This document shows positions 18,284 to 27,307 of a DNA stretch of 64,000 bases, piece after piece. The notes beneath the pieces are model-generated. The model worked only from the letters and a program-made list of their open reading frames with translations, was not told where the DNA came from and did not search any database. How positions within the stretch are numbered: the first letter of the stretch is position 1; the number at the start of each line of letters is the position of its first letter. Location of the stretch: assembly GCF_001644015.1 (NCBI RefSeq), contig NZ_LUUI01000095.1, forward strand, positions 1 through 64,000, given 5' to 3'. Source of the stretch: Methylomonas lenta. GTDB lineage: Bacteria > Pseudomonadota > Gammaproteobacteria > Methylococcales > Methylomonadaceae. The translations under genes and the position numbers were made by a program.

Positions 18284-18802
18284 TTACCCCTCGCCGGCTG
18301 CACCAAAATCCGTCATGTTATGAAGCGTGACGAGATCGCCTACGCGAAGCACGCCAGGAATTAACACCCGGGCATAAAGTCGGCTAGTACCGGGATTTTG
18401 CTTTTGGCTAATACGGCCATAGCGGCGCAGTTTAAAGTAGCGGGCAATAGTACGACATGGAGGCGCATAGTCGGTGACTAAAAGCAGAACACCGTCGCCT
18501 AAACCCATCTGGCACCCAGGGCTGATCCTATTCCAGGGCAATCCGCTCAGCGTAATATTTTCTCCAGCATCTCCAGGTTGAATGGGATGCCCTTCTTTTT
18601 GCAAGGCCTGGATGATTTCAAGTGACCACAGACATAGGGCTCGATCCGGGCCGCCGTGATACTTTAAATTACGCTGGCGATCGCCTTGTAATCCACTTGG
18701 CTCGACAATACCTTCGGTTATCGATGACTTTGGAACACCGCCAGCGGAAATATTGAGTTGGACAATACTGCCTTTTGTTGCGTGAGAATGGGATGAAAAC
18801 AT
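18284..18802 (-). CDS. MOSC domain protein (YiiM-like)
   Basis: A 172-residue protein made of a single MOSC beta-barrel domain, the module shared with molybdenum-cofactor sulfurases. Visible family features are GLQGDRQRNLKYHGGPDRALCLW (the usual 'GDxxxxxxHGGxdkAv' region, about 38-60), GDAGENITLSGLPWNRISPG, and the conserved cysteine in APPCRTI. These proteins handle molybdenum cofactor or reduce N-hydroxylated compounds; the exact reaction here is not known. Its start lies 28 bases from the start of the divergent SHOCT gene, so the two share a short promoter region. Confidence 0.85.
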   Translation of the reverse strand: MFSSHSHATKGSIVQLNISAGGVPKSSITEGIVEPSGLQGDRQRNLKYHGGPDRALCLWSLEIIQALQKEGHPIQPGDAGENITLSGLPWNRISPGCQMGLGDGVLLLVTDYAPPCRTIARYFKLRRYGRISQKQNPGTSRLYARVLIPGVLRVGDLVTLHNMTDFGAAGEG

Positions 18803-18829
18803 ACTAGATCCTTGCGCGATAACCGATTC

Positions 18830-19762
18830 ATGAGCGATTATCAGTATGAAAACAATGTTGATGATAGACTCATTATGCTGATCTCAAATATAGGGGCTTT
18901 TCTAATGCAGCAGCTTACACCAGAAGGCGAAAAGATCATCAATGATCTTGCACAGCGCTATAGTTTTACGCCTGATGCCGTATTCAGCATGTTGCAGTCG
19001 GTCATCAATGGCAACGGGTCAATGGCACAGTTTAATCATCCTGAATTTGGTGGTTCGGGCCAATGGATGAAAGGCGGTATGATTATGTTGAGCGACATGT
19101 TCAATCATAATTTAAAACACAGTATCGGCGGGTTATGCCAAGAACTCGCCAATCTGGTTGCCAATCAGCCCGGTCTCATTCAACGCGGGAGTTTTCAGTC
19201 ACAGCATCAAGGCACTCAGCAGCAAAACAACGACAATGTTTGCCATCAGGCCCAAAATAGCTCAGGGCCAACGGGAGCATTCAGTTTATTTGTGCCACCA
19301 CCTGCCGGTAGTTCTGGAAACTGGTGGCCAGAAGGCCTGCCATACCCAAGCAGCACAGGCTCGCAAAATCACGTACGTTATGCGTACTTTGCCTCCCTTC
19401 GGCGGCTAGCTATCGAGCTAAATGGTCATGTAACCCTTTACGATACGCTGGATCATCAAATCGGTGGTTTTTCCCAGCAGCAATCGGTTGGGGGTTCCAT
19501 CACGTTTAACAGCCAATATGGATTGGTCGATGTCAATAGCCTACCCATCATTTCTATCGACAACCAGGCCGTTGAGCCAGCAACTGACGATCCACCTGCA
19601 TCCTCATCGTTAAATCCACCCTCCCCAGTTACGTCCTCTGCAGAAACTAGAGAAGCGGATATTTTTAGCACCATCGAGAAACTAGCTAGCTTGAAAGATA
19701 AAGGCATACTGACGGATGATGAGTTCAGTGCCAAAAAAACTGAACTTTTAGCCCGGTTATAA
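18830..19762 (+). CDS. Uncharacterised protein with C-terminal SHOCT domain
   Basis: A protein of about 310 residues. The N-terminal 90 residues are helical (LITPEGEKIINDLAQRYSFT type), the middle is low in complexity and rich in Gln, Ser and Pro, and the last 35 residues form a SHOCT motif (EKLASLKDKGILTDDEFSAKK), a short helix pair found at the ends of many unrelated proteins and thought to mediate oligomerisation. I chose the ATG at 18830; a TTG 18 bases earlier is in frame, but neither has a strong ribosome-binding site. It is divergent from the MOSC gene. The function is unknown. Confidence 0.65.
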   Translation: MSDYQYENNVDDRLIMLISNIGAFLMQQLTPEGEKIINDLAQRYSFTPDAVFSMLQSVINGNGSMAQFNHPEFGGSGQWMKGGMIMLSDMFNHNLKHSIGGLCQELANLVANQPGLIQRGSFQSQHQGTQQQNNDNVCHQAQNSSGPTGAFSLFVPPPAGSSGNWWPEGLPYPSSTGSQNHVRYAYFASLRRLAIELNGHVTLYDTLDHQIGGFSQQQSVGGSITFNSQYGLVDVNSLPIISIDNQAVEPATDDPPASSSLNPPSPVTSSAETREADIFSTIEKLASLKDKGILTDDEFSAKKTELLARL

Positions 19763-19863
19763 GGCAGGTCTGCAGCCCGTGAATCCTGATTGAACTCTAT
19801 ATGAGATGAAAACTCACTGCGATCATATTCTGCCTTCAGCGATAAAATCTTGAATCGACCTTC
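19763..19863 (-). pseudogene. GNAT toxin remnant (TacT-like), N-terminal end only
   Basis: Immediately after the antitoxin stop, the reverse strand encodes GRFKILSLKAEYDRSEF, which matches the usual opening of GNAT-family toxins that pair with DUF1778 antitoxins. The frame then drifts (NQDSRAADLP) and the acetyltransferase core is absent. What is left cannot be an active enzyme. Confidence 0.6.
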
Positions 19864-20147
19864 ATGTGTTTTGAATAAGATCAGCATGAGCTTTTGCGGC
19901 ACGTTGCATGGCTGAATTCAGCTCAGGTGGGTCAATTAACAAATCGACAACGCATTGCTGGTCTTCTAACGATAGACGGATGAAATTTGTCTCTTCTATC
20001 GTACGTTGAGCCATTTCTTGTGCTGCAGTAACGACGAAGTCACTTACACTTCGGCCTTGGAGTTCGGCTGCTCGCTTGATGATAGCCAGCATCGGGTGAA
20101 ACTCTAGCTTCTAAACGGCTATTCCGGGTGACATGCTCTCTAGTCAT
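19862..20147 (-). pseudogene. DUF1778 (TacA-like) antitoxin with frameshift
   Basis: The first 19 codons from the ATG at 20147 read MTREHVTRNSRLEARVSPD, the standard start of DUF1778 antitoxins (a ribbon-helix-helix DNA-binding domain). The rest continues in another frame as LAIIKRAAELQGRSVSDFVV and ends EMAQRTIEETNFIRLSLED. The switch near 20092 corresponds to two missing bases. The downstream GNAT toxin is also decayed, so the whole pair appears dead. A shortened product starting within the second frame is possible but would lack the DNA-binding strand. Confidence 0.75.
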
Positions 20148-20260
20148 TGGATATTTCGCTAATTCTATATGCAATTTATTGTACGGTTGTTTAACGTACA
20201 TCAACCACAGGTATTTTTATCAGGCTAAAACTCACCTGGATAAAATCGGCGTAATTCGCC

Positions 20261-23089
20261 TTATTCAGTCGCCCGTTTTTCTGCAATTAATCGTTTCAGA
20301 TCCACTTTACAGGCAGCCATGCTTTTTTCGCGGTAGGCGTTGAAATCGGCCCGCCACCAGTCCTGCCTAGCTTCATATTGCGGCACCAGTTTGTCTATGC
20401 TGAGCAGATCGTAAATATTGACCCATTCGCCTTCCACCTTAATCGCTAGCTTGGGATTGAAAATATAAGCACCGCGCATCACGCGATAAAACAGCTTACG
20501 GTTGTGCTTATCATCCTTGCCGGTTTCGTTTTTAGCGAGGATGCTCGAAAGGTAGGCTCTTTGTTTTCGGCGTTCCGGCAGGATGCTGGCTGGCAAATGC
20601 TGAATCGCGTCGATGAAATCCTGAGTGGTGAAGCCCTCGATCCGGTAATGCAGCTTATGCGGCATTACTCGGTAGAACAAGGCGATCATCAGATTCAACA
20701 TGAAAAACTCCATGTGGTGTTTGTCCAGTTTGACCAAGCGGCCATCCACTTGAATGCTCATGCTGGTCGGCTCCAGTTGCGGATAAATATCGGCCAGCTT
20801 CTTTTTGGCATAAGCTTCGCTACGATCGCTTTGCGCCAATGCAATTTGAAATGCCGTCAAGCCGTTGCTGTCGACTTTTTCGGTATCCGCGCCCAGGTCG
20901 AACAAGGCCTTGATGACTTCGGTACTGCCCATCCAAGCGGCCACCATCAACGGCGTTTGATTGAAGACGTTACGAAAATCGGTGCCATATTGATCGGTTT
21001 GTTTCAACACCGCATCTGGCTTTTTGAAGCTGTAAATGCTGTAGTGCTTTTGTTGCAGTAGTTGCAGGCCTTTGTCGGGTTGTTTGGCGGCCTTGAAATC
21101 GGCTTTCAGCAGACTGTTGATGATATCGAGGTCTTCGTAAACCAAAGCGTACTCAAACAACATGATCCTGGCATTCTTGTCGTTGCCGTCCAGCGCTTTC
21201 TGTTTTAACGCCGGCAAGAATGCGGCATCGATGACCTGCCAAGGTGGCGTTTTTTGCTTCAGAATTTCGCTACGTATCCGTTCGGCCTGCTCCTGTTTGC
21301 CCTGCAACTCCAGTTTATGCGCTTCAAGTCGCCAGGCATCAAGGCTAGAGTTCTGACTGGCCAGTTGCAGGCTGGCTTGGGCTTCGCCTAATCCCAGCAG
21401 GTCCAGCAACGGTTGTTTCGGTTGGCTCTCAAGCCAATATAAATTCTTGATTGCCCGCGTCAGCGCCACATAAAGCGCATTGATATAAAACTTGTAGATC
21501 TCCAGCGATTTGTCGGTCTTGTCCTTGCCGCGGGCGTATTTGAGATCGTGCTGCAAGTCGGCAGCCGCCACACCTTTGCTGATTTCCCGGTAGCGGGCCT
21601 CTTCCTGACTCAGGAAATTGTAGAGAATGATGTTTTCGTATTCCAGGCCCTTGGCCTCCTGGATGGTAAAGATCAGCGGCGTACCGAAATGCTGCTGGGC
21701 TGCCGGTTTTTGTTCGGCGCTCATCACGATCACCGCAAATTGGGTCGAGGCCTTGGTCTTGTTGTCCAGTTCCCGGCGAATCTCTGTCGTGTCCTGCAAG
21801 AACAGCACTTCGCCCTGATTGTGGCCATTGCTTTCAACCAGATAGTGGCTTTCCTTGTCTATGGAACCGAAACGCAGATTTTTGATCTTCAAAATCCGAT
21901 TGGCGATTTCGGTAACCTGTGGCGAATTGCGGTAATTGGTGTTGAGGATGCGGATCAACTCATCACCGGTTTGTAAGTCATCCTGCCGGTAAAACAGACT
22001 TTTAACCTTGGCCCAGGAAAAGAAATTGGGGTGAACGATCTGATTGGAGTCGCCGCACAACAGAAAGTCGCGGCTGTGGTGCAGGGATTTGAGAATCAAG
22101 TACAGTTGAATGTTGGTCAGATCCTGTACTTCGTCGACCACGACGAAATCGTAACGGGGTTGAATCTGCTGCAAATACTGGTGACTGAGAATGTTGGGAT
22201 CGTAAAGCTGGTTATCCTGTAAAAATTCCCGATATTTCTCGAATACATCGTAAACGGCATCGCGCTCCTCGGCCAGGAAGATCGATTCTTTTACGCCAAG
22301 GGCAAGATAATCATCGCGGTCAAGCCAGCTTTTGTCGGTGGCGGGACCGGTAATGACGCCGCGGAATTCCTCGAACAGTTTGTGTGCATCTTTCAACACA
22401 GGGCCTTGGCGATGGCGATTGAACCAGTGTTGAAACAGCGGAAAACTGACCGGCTTGCCCGCCGGTACCTGGATGCTTTCCAGAAACTCCTGAAACGACA
22501 AGAAATCGATCTGTTGCTCGGGGTTATCGTACTGATGGGCGTAATACAGATCGCGAGCGTTGTTGACCAGATAGGCTGACTGGGTAACATATAACACGTC
22601 GCCAACGGCATGCTTCATTTTTTCCAGCGTCAGCGCAGTCTTGCCGCTGCCAGCCGAGCCGATCACGATCAGCGGTGGTTGCAGGTCGTAAATCGCTTGT
22701 TGGCGGTCGTCGAAGGAGATAATTTTATCCAGCAGGTTGAAGCGGTGCTGTTGGGGATTGAGATAGACCAACGCCGCCGCATCGTTCATTTGCGCTGAAG
22801 GGATGACGGGGATTTTAGCCTCATCGATAGTGCTGACCTGACGCAAGAAGCGCGATTCGTGATACGCGTGGTTTTTGATGAATTCCAGAATCAAGGCATA
22901 GCTTTGTTCTTGATAGCGATAGTGTGCAAATAACAAGCGGTCACGCTGATTAAGTCGAGCCCGGTACAGATTGTCGCCAACTTTTTTAACCTCCGCCGAT
23001 TTGAAATCGTCGTTTTCCAGAAAGGTTTGCAGTTTGGCAAAGCCGGGAATGGTTTTAGGATCAAGCTCGTTATAGATCAGGACTTTCAT
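20261..23089 (-). CDS. UvrD-like helicase with RelE-like N-terminus and ankyrin repeats
   Basis: A 942-residue multidomain protein. Residues 1-85 look like a RelE/ParE fold (NLYRARLNQRDRLLFAHYRY). An SF1 helicase core follows: Walker A GSAGSGKT at 144-151, Walker B-type VVVDEVQDL at about 320, a later GLEYENIILYNFL and ALYVALTRAIKNLYW typical of motifs V/VI. After the helicase comes a helical region with two ankyrin-like repeats (NQTPLMVAAWMGSTEVIKALF, then NGLTAFQIALA) at about 700-765, and a C-terminal tail of unknown fold. It lies 57 bp downstream of an ATPase gene on the same strand, so the two probably form an operon. It may act on nucleic acids in repair or phage defence; the latter is inference from domain mix and location. 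Confidence 0.8.
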   Translation of the reverse strand: MKVLIYNELDPKTIPGFAKLQTFLENDDFKSAEVKKVGDNLYRARLNQRDRLLFAHYRYQEQSYALILEFIKNHAYHESRFLRQVSTIDEAKIPVIPSAQMNDAAALVYLNPQQHRFNLLDKIISFDDRQQAIYDLQPPLIVIGSAGSGKTALTLEKMKHAVGDVLYVTQSAYLVNNARDLYYAHQYDNPEQQIDFLSFQEFLESIQVPAGKPVSFPLFQHWFNRHRQGPVLKDAHKLFEEFRGVITGPATDKSWLDRDDYLALGVKESIFLAEERDAVYDVFEKYREFLQDNQLYDPNILSHQYLQQIQPRYDFVVVDEVQDLTNIQLYLILKSLHHSRDFLLCGDSNQIVHPNFFSWAKVKSLFYRQDDLQTGDELIRILNTNYRNSPQVTEIANRILKIKNLRFGSIDKESHYLVESNGHNQGEVLFLQDTTEIRRELDNKTKASTQFAVIVMSAEQKPAAQQHFGTPLIFTIQEAKGLEYENIILYNFLSQEEARYREISKGVAAADLQHDLKYARGKDKTDKSLEIYKFYINALYVALTRAIKNLYWLESQPKQPLLDLLGLGEAQASLQLASQNSSLDAWRLEAHKLELQGKQEQAERIRSEILKQKTPPWQVIDAAFLPALKQKALDGNDKNARIMLFEYALVYEDLDIINSLLKADFKAAKQPDKGLQLLQQKHYSIYSFKKPDAVLKQTDQYGTDFRNVFNQTPLMVAAWMGSTEVIKALFDLGADTEKVDSNGLTAFQIALAQSDRSEAYAKKKLADIYPQLEPTSMSIQVDGRLVKLDKHHMEFFMLNLMIALFYRVMPHKLHYRIEGFTTQDFIDAIQHLPASILPERRKQRAYLSSILAKNETGKDDKHNRKLFYRVMRGAYIFNPKLAIKVEGEWVNIYDLLSIDKLVPQYEARQDWWRADFNAYREKSMAACKVDLKRLIAEKRATE

Positions 23090-23145
23090 TTTTAATCAAT
23101 TAAGGCAGGTAATGTTACAGCGATGCTGTACGGCGGGCATCCGCT

Positions 23146-24330
23146 TCAGACATCGAAATCAGGTATGGCGCGGCGCATGAATTCGTCGAACAACGGCACG
23201 GTAAACGCCATGTCGCCATGCGACGGGCTAAAAACCATGCCTTTCTTGATCAGACTGGCGCGTACCGGCCCCAAGATATTGATCTTAACTTTCAGTTTAT
23301 CAGCTACATCGCCGGTGCGGTAGGGGCCTTTTCCCAGTTCTGCCATGGCGCGCAAGTAGTTTTTCTCGCGCGGTGTCAGTCGGTCAAAGCGCACACGAAA
23401 GAAGTTTTCATCCAGACGATTCGAGACCAAGGCACTGCTTTCTCTGACATCCTGCAAGCTAATGGGGGATTCTAAAGCATGGTTCCAGGCCTGATAGCCC
23501 CATTCCTGTAGAAAATACGGATACCCTTGTGTCATGTGGTAAATTTCCTGCAAAGCATCTTGTTCGATTGACTCGCCCGCCGCGCGAATCGGCTCCTGTA
23601 TGGCTGTAAAGGCATCATGTTCCGGCAACGGACCAACATCCGGAAAACTGAATAGCCGTTCCGCATACGATTTGGATTCGCCGGCCAGGCCTGGCAGAAT
23701 CGGCAAGCCAGCACCAATCAACACCAAAGGCAGTTGCCGCTGTTGCATTTTATGCATTGCCATAATCAAAGCGCTCAATTCGGTGGTGCTGAAATACTGA
23801 ATTTCGTCGATCAGCACGGCCACCGCCGACTGGCGCTCTTCCGCCGCTTCGGCGACGGCCATGAACAAACTGGGAAGATCGACCTCCAGGTCGCCGCTGT
23901 CGGCCGATCCCGATTCGGGGTCAATATCCAGGCCGATATCAAAGTCGCCCACTTTGATATTAATGGCGCTGATAAAACTTTTTAGAACGGCAATGCCGCG
24001 TCTGGCTTTATTGCCGGCGCCTGCTAGCCTGTCGAGATCGAACAACAGGCGGCGCAAATGCGGCGCGAGTAAAACGGCCAAGGGTTTGCCTTCATGCGCT
24101 TCGACCAAGAGCGTTCGATAACCCGAGTCGATAGCCATGCGCTCAATATCGTTTAATAAAACGGTTTTGCCGACCCCGCGCAAACCAGTCAGTAACAGGC
24201 TTTTTTCCGGGCGCTTGGCGCGTACGCGCCCCAGCAATACCCGAGCATGTTCAAGAATGGCATCTCGTCCTGCCATTTCCGGTGGCGGCGACCCAGCGCC
24301 CGGCGAAAAAGGGTTTTTGATTTTATCCAT
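23146..24330 (-). CDS. P-loop ATPase (AAA_16/ORC-like ATP-binding protein)
   Basis: A 394-residue STAND/ORC-like ATPase. Walker A is LTGLRGVGKT (about 48-57), followed by a Walker B-type VLIDEIQYFS (about 171-180), with the sensor-like LVLIGAGLPIL downstream. The second half contains YPYFLQEWGYQAW and a winged-helix-like end (LGKGPYRTGDVADKL). Proteins of this build are widespread in bacteria and archaea and usually act as NTP-dependent switches. It is upstream of, and likely co-transcribed with, the RelE-helicase-ankyrin gene. A palindrome (24363-24382) sits 33 bp before the start and may be its operator. Confidence 0.8.
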   Translation of the reverse strand: MDKIKNPFSPGAGSPPPEMAGRDAILEHARVLLGRVRAKRPEKSLLLTGLRGVGKTVLLNDIERMAIDSGYRTLLVEAHEGKPLAVLLAPHLRRLLFDLDRLAGAGNKARRGIAVLKSFISAINIKVGDFDIGLDIDPESGSADSGDLEVDLPSLFMAVAEAAEERQSAVAVLIDEIQYFSTTELSALIMAMHKMQQRQLPLVLIGAGLPILPGLAGESKSYAERLFSFPDVGPLPEHDAFTAIQEPIRAAGESIEQDALQEIYHMTQGYPYFLQEWGYQAWNHALESPISLQDVRESSALVSNRLDENFFRVRFDRLTPREKNYLRAMAELGKGPYRTGDVADKLKVKINILGPVRASLIKKGMVFSPSHGDMAFTVPLFDEFMRRAIPDFDV

Positions 24331-24362
24331 GAGAATTCAGAATGTATAAACTTATTCATAAC

Positions 24363-24382
24363 TATACTATAAAAACAGTATA
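24363..24382 (-). promoter_or_regulatory. Palindrome upstream of ATPase operon
   Basis: Arms tatact and agtata are separated by 8 A-rich bases. Read toward the ATPase gene it lies where a promoter or operator is expected. It may simply be an AT-rich -10 region. Confidence 0.35.
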
Positions 24383-24460
24383 AATATGAATAAATCAATA
24401 CATATCAAATCGAATTCCTATGACTGAGGCGAAAAAACATGAAGACCATACGGTGAATGT

Positions 24461-24491
24461 TCAAAAAATCACGCGTGACTTTTGCGTGATT
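24461..24491 (-). terminator. Intrinsic terminator-like hairpin (reverse strand)
   Basis: An 8-bp perfect stem (aatcacgc / gcgtgatt) with a 9-nt loop; on the reverse strand it is followed by six T residues. It would stop leftward transcription arriving from the inverted-repeat module before the ATPase operon. Confidence 0.55.
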
Positions 24492-24582
24492 CGGTTATAG
24501 CGCGTTATGCATTGTACTGCGATATAGTCCAGCGAGCATCTTGAATTAATAAATTAAATCAATTAGTTACAATGCATATTGA

Positions 24583-24753
24583 GCACTTTTAATGCGATGG
24601 TCGTGCGTTCGAATCGCACACGACCCACCATCATAACTCCTTGATCGGCAAGGACAAATCAACCAGATGCCCGTCGGGTTGAAGCAACATAAACGCAGCA
24701 AGGCGCAAATTTAGGCGCATGCTGCATTATTTTGCTTACCGAGGTGGCGCAAT
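24583..24753 (+). repeat. Left arm of 171-bp inverted repeat carrying tRNA-Lys 3' half
   Basis: It matches the reverse complement of 26941-27111 at 170 of 171 positions with no gap. Its outer 48 bases (24583-24630) are the 3' half of tRNA-Lys from the anticodon loop to CCA. The other 123 bases include the hairpin ccttg-atcgg-caagg. The 5' half of the tRNA is missing, so this is an attachment-site copy rather than a gene. Confidence 0.9.
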
Positions 24754-24804
24754 AAGGAAAGGAGGGTGTGTGATTCATCGTGGAGAGAGTTCAAGCGAGG
24801 AATA

Positions 24805-25338
24805 ATGAAGTGGGATGCCAGTTATTATCGCCCCTTCCATTATCGTCATAATTGGGTTGACGATTTCATATTTGATTCCAAACGTCATGAAATAACGATA
24901 GATGAAAAACAGCGCCAGAATTGCGCTGTACTTGCTATTCACTATGATGAGCCCATTATTGATCTAGAGGACAAGCTTTTCTCATTTGCTCGTCATCTGA
25001 GCAGCTTGGCTAGGGAAAACATTGAGGCGCGTAGTCGGCTGTCTAATGTAGCGGGTTTTGAAAATGGTGCTAATGCTTACCAAGGGTGGGACAATTACAA
25101 AAGATGCGCTATTACTAATACTGGCAGTATTCTTAAAAGCATATGTTCGCTGATGATTTTAAAGCTCAGTCGTTCGAAAGGATATCAAGAACGTTATAAA
25201 AAGCGTCTATGTGCTGATGTTTGTAAAATATTGGTGGATAGCGGGTTCAAATATAGCGAAGAGACGGTCAATTCTGTTCGTAAGTGCGCAAAAAAGAATG
25301 CGAATGAAGTTGCAGACAAGGTATTAGGCAGTCGATAA
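24805..25338 (+). CDS. Uncharacterised protein, sole cargo of the inverted-repeat module
   Basis: A protein of about 177 residues starting at the ATG with a GAGG site seven bases upstream; a GTG 39 bases earlier is in frame but starts inside an unsuitable context. The protein is charged, with no membrane segment: it opens MKWDASYYRPFHYRHNW, has a central helical region (LEDKLFSFARHLSSLAREN) and a basic end (YKKRLCADVCKILVDSGF). I do not recognise a family. It and the broken integrase are the only genes between the 171-bp inverted repeats. Confidence 0.6.
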   Translation: MKWDASYYRPFHYRHNWVDDFIFDSKRHEITIDEKQRQNCAVLAIHYDEPIIDLEDKLFSFARHLSSLARENIEARSRLSNVAGFENGANAYQGWDNYKRCAITNTGSILKSICSLMILKLSRSKGYQERYKKRLCADVCKILVDSGFKYSEETVNSVRKCAKKNANEVADKVLGSR

Positions 25339-25568
25339 AGCTTACCGAGTCTATTACTTAGAAAAAACGGGAGTGTCAGCATTTTTCGGTAAAACTGAAT
25401 GGACATTCCTATTCGATTTCAGTGCGAAATGTTGCTGCAACTATTGCTTTCGTTTGTCCCGATCCTCAGCTTCTACTCATTCCGACCCACAAGGAGTCGG
25501 AATTCGCTTCTTAACTTGGTGGGGGTGTTTCGACGTCTTGCGGATTTGCTGTTATTTGTTGTCAGCAC

Positions 25569-26823
25569 CTATAGTCCGAAGTTATGGGTCAATTCATCCA
25601 CTATTTGGCGACTCTGTTCGCGACCCTGATGGATGTAGCGCATGGTTGTTTGAATGCTCTTATGGCCCGCCAGTTTGGCGATTTGATTGATCTCTTTGCC
25701 AGCGTCTGACAATGCTGAACAAAAGCCGTGACGTAAGCAGTGGAAGGTAAACTTTTCCAGTCGAACTGTACCGTCTGGATTTAACAGGTCTTTATCGGAA
25801 ATACCCGCAACCTTTAACGCTTTACTCCAGGCTTTACGAACGTCCAATGGCTGTTCTGGCTTTTCAGGTGAGGGAAATATCAAGCCGCTTCCCACTTCCT
25901 GAAAGCGTTTTAACTCAGTCATGACGATGGCTGGAAAATGTAATTCGCGACTAGAACCGTTTTTTGTGTCACCCAATAGGCCGGTGCTGTCTTTGAAATT
26001 GATATCGCACCACCGTAGATTCATGAGTTCGCCTTTTCGTGCGCCAGTGACCATTGCCATGAGGACAAGCAAATACAACTTATCCCAATAAGAATCTTTG
26101 CAGGCTTTAATTAAGCGACTGCGCTCACTCTCTGTTAATACACGATCCCGGTGTTTTGTGTCGTTGTCAATGACGATGTTGCGAATAATATTTTCGTCGA
26201 TATAGCCACGGCTAAGTGCAAATTTATAGATGCTGGATAACACGGCTTTTTTGCGATTAATCGTTGAGGTACGTTCACCTGCGTCGATCATGCTGTCAAT
26301 GTGTTCCCGAATATCAAAGATATCAATATCCGTCATGATTCGATCGCCGAAAATATTGCACCAATAATCTACGCGCTGCATTTGGCCTTGATAGTCCTTT
26401 TTGCCCCAGCGAGACAAATACTCAGTACAAACGTCATGAAAGGTTTTATATCGAATGCGTTTACCCGCCTGGATAAACAGCTCAACCCCGCCCATGCATT
26501 CGATTTCTTGGGGGGGGCAGTTGCAATAATTCTTTTTTGGATAGGGCGTTTATTGCGTCTAATTTGACCGCATGCCGCACTGCAAACAAATCAATACCTA
26601 AGAGCTTGAATAGTTCAGTGCCGCCCATAGACTGAATTTCATCGTCGGAAAGGGAGGCTAATTGAGTCTGATTAAGTAAGGGGATAGATCTGATCTGATG
26701 TTCCATGTGCTCAGACCAAGAATGAGCTAATGACTCGGAAGGGAAGGTTTTGTTCTTAACAACGCCTTTTAGACGAATGTCTGCACGGAACCTGCCATTT
26801 GAAAGTGGTCGGACGTATGCCAT
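25569..26823 (-). pseudogene. Tyrosine integrase with frameshift at a C8 tract
   Basis: The N-terminal part (ATG at 26823, MAYVRPLSNGRFRADIRLKG) is a phage-type integrase arm/core-binding region, and the C-terminal part carries the catalytic set: Arg in TGARKGEL, Lys in TKNGSS, HCLRH, and LAGHKSIQTTMRYIHQG with the Tyr nucleophile. The halves are in different frames. The switch occurs at 26510-26517, eight consecutive C on the coding strand; seven C would restore one reading frame of about 420 residues. This may be a real mutation, slippage-based switching or a sequencing error. The gene points away from the right inverted-repeat arm, as expected for an element integrase. Confidence 0.85.
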
Positions 26824-26940
26824 TACGCAACCCCAACACGCAAATAAAATCGCGCAGAACAACTAATGAGCGCTTCGCGCCCAATAACATGGATTTCGGA
26901 TTGATTTAGAGTTATGAATAGAACAGGGTATAACTGCTTC

Positions 26941-27111
26941 ATTGCGCCACCTCGGTAAGCAAAATAATGCAGCATGCGCCTAAATTTGCGCCTTGCTGCG
27001 TTTATGTTGCTTCAACCCGACGGGCATCTGGCTGATTTGTCCTTGCCGATCAAGGAGTTATGATGGTGGGTCGTGTGCGATTCGAACGCACGACCATCGC
27101 ATTAAAAGTGC
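26941..27111 (-). repeat. Right arm of 171-bp inverted repeat carrying tRNA-Lys 3' half
   Basis: Mirror of 24583-24753 with one mismatch (c for t within 'ggctgattt'). Its last 51 bases (27061-27111) also form a direct repeat with 57315-57365, so this arm doubles as the left attachment site of the large island. Confidence 0.9.
27061..27111 (+). repeat. Island left attachment site (attL)
   Basis: A 51-bp perfect direct repeat of 57315-57365. It starts tgatggtgggtcg and ends at aaaagtgc, after which the sequences diverge. The 3' tRNA half lacks its 5' partner here. Confidence 0.85.
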
Positions 27112-27307
27112 CTTTGTCATTATTTATTTCCATATATATCAACAACTTAATATCTGGCTTTTCGTTCGCAAACCTAATAAAGCCTAACAGAGCCGATATT
27201 AAAATCGTCAAAAAGTCGCCAGCACTGGTTTAGCGGAATCGAACTTTGATTTTGTGGTTCTGCTTCCAATGGTGCGATTGACTGACGATTTCATACTGAG
27301 GAAATTT

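Noticed and set aside
27061-27111. A second tRNA-Lys gene at the left island end
   Set aside because: Only the 3' half is present; there is no D arm or 5' acceptor strand, so it is an attachment-site copy.
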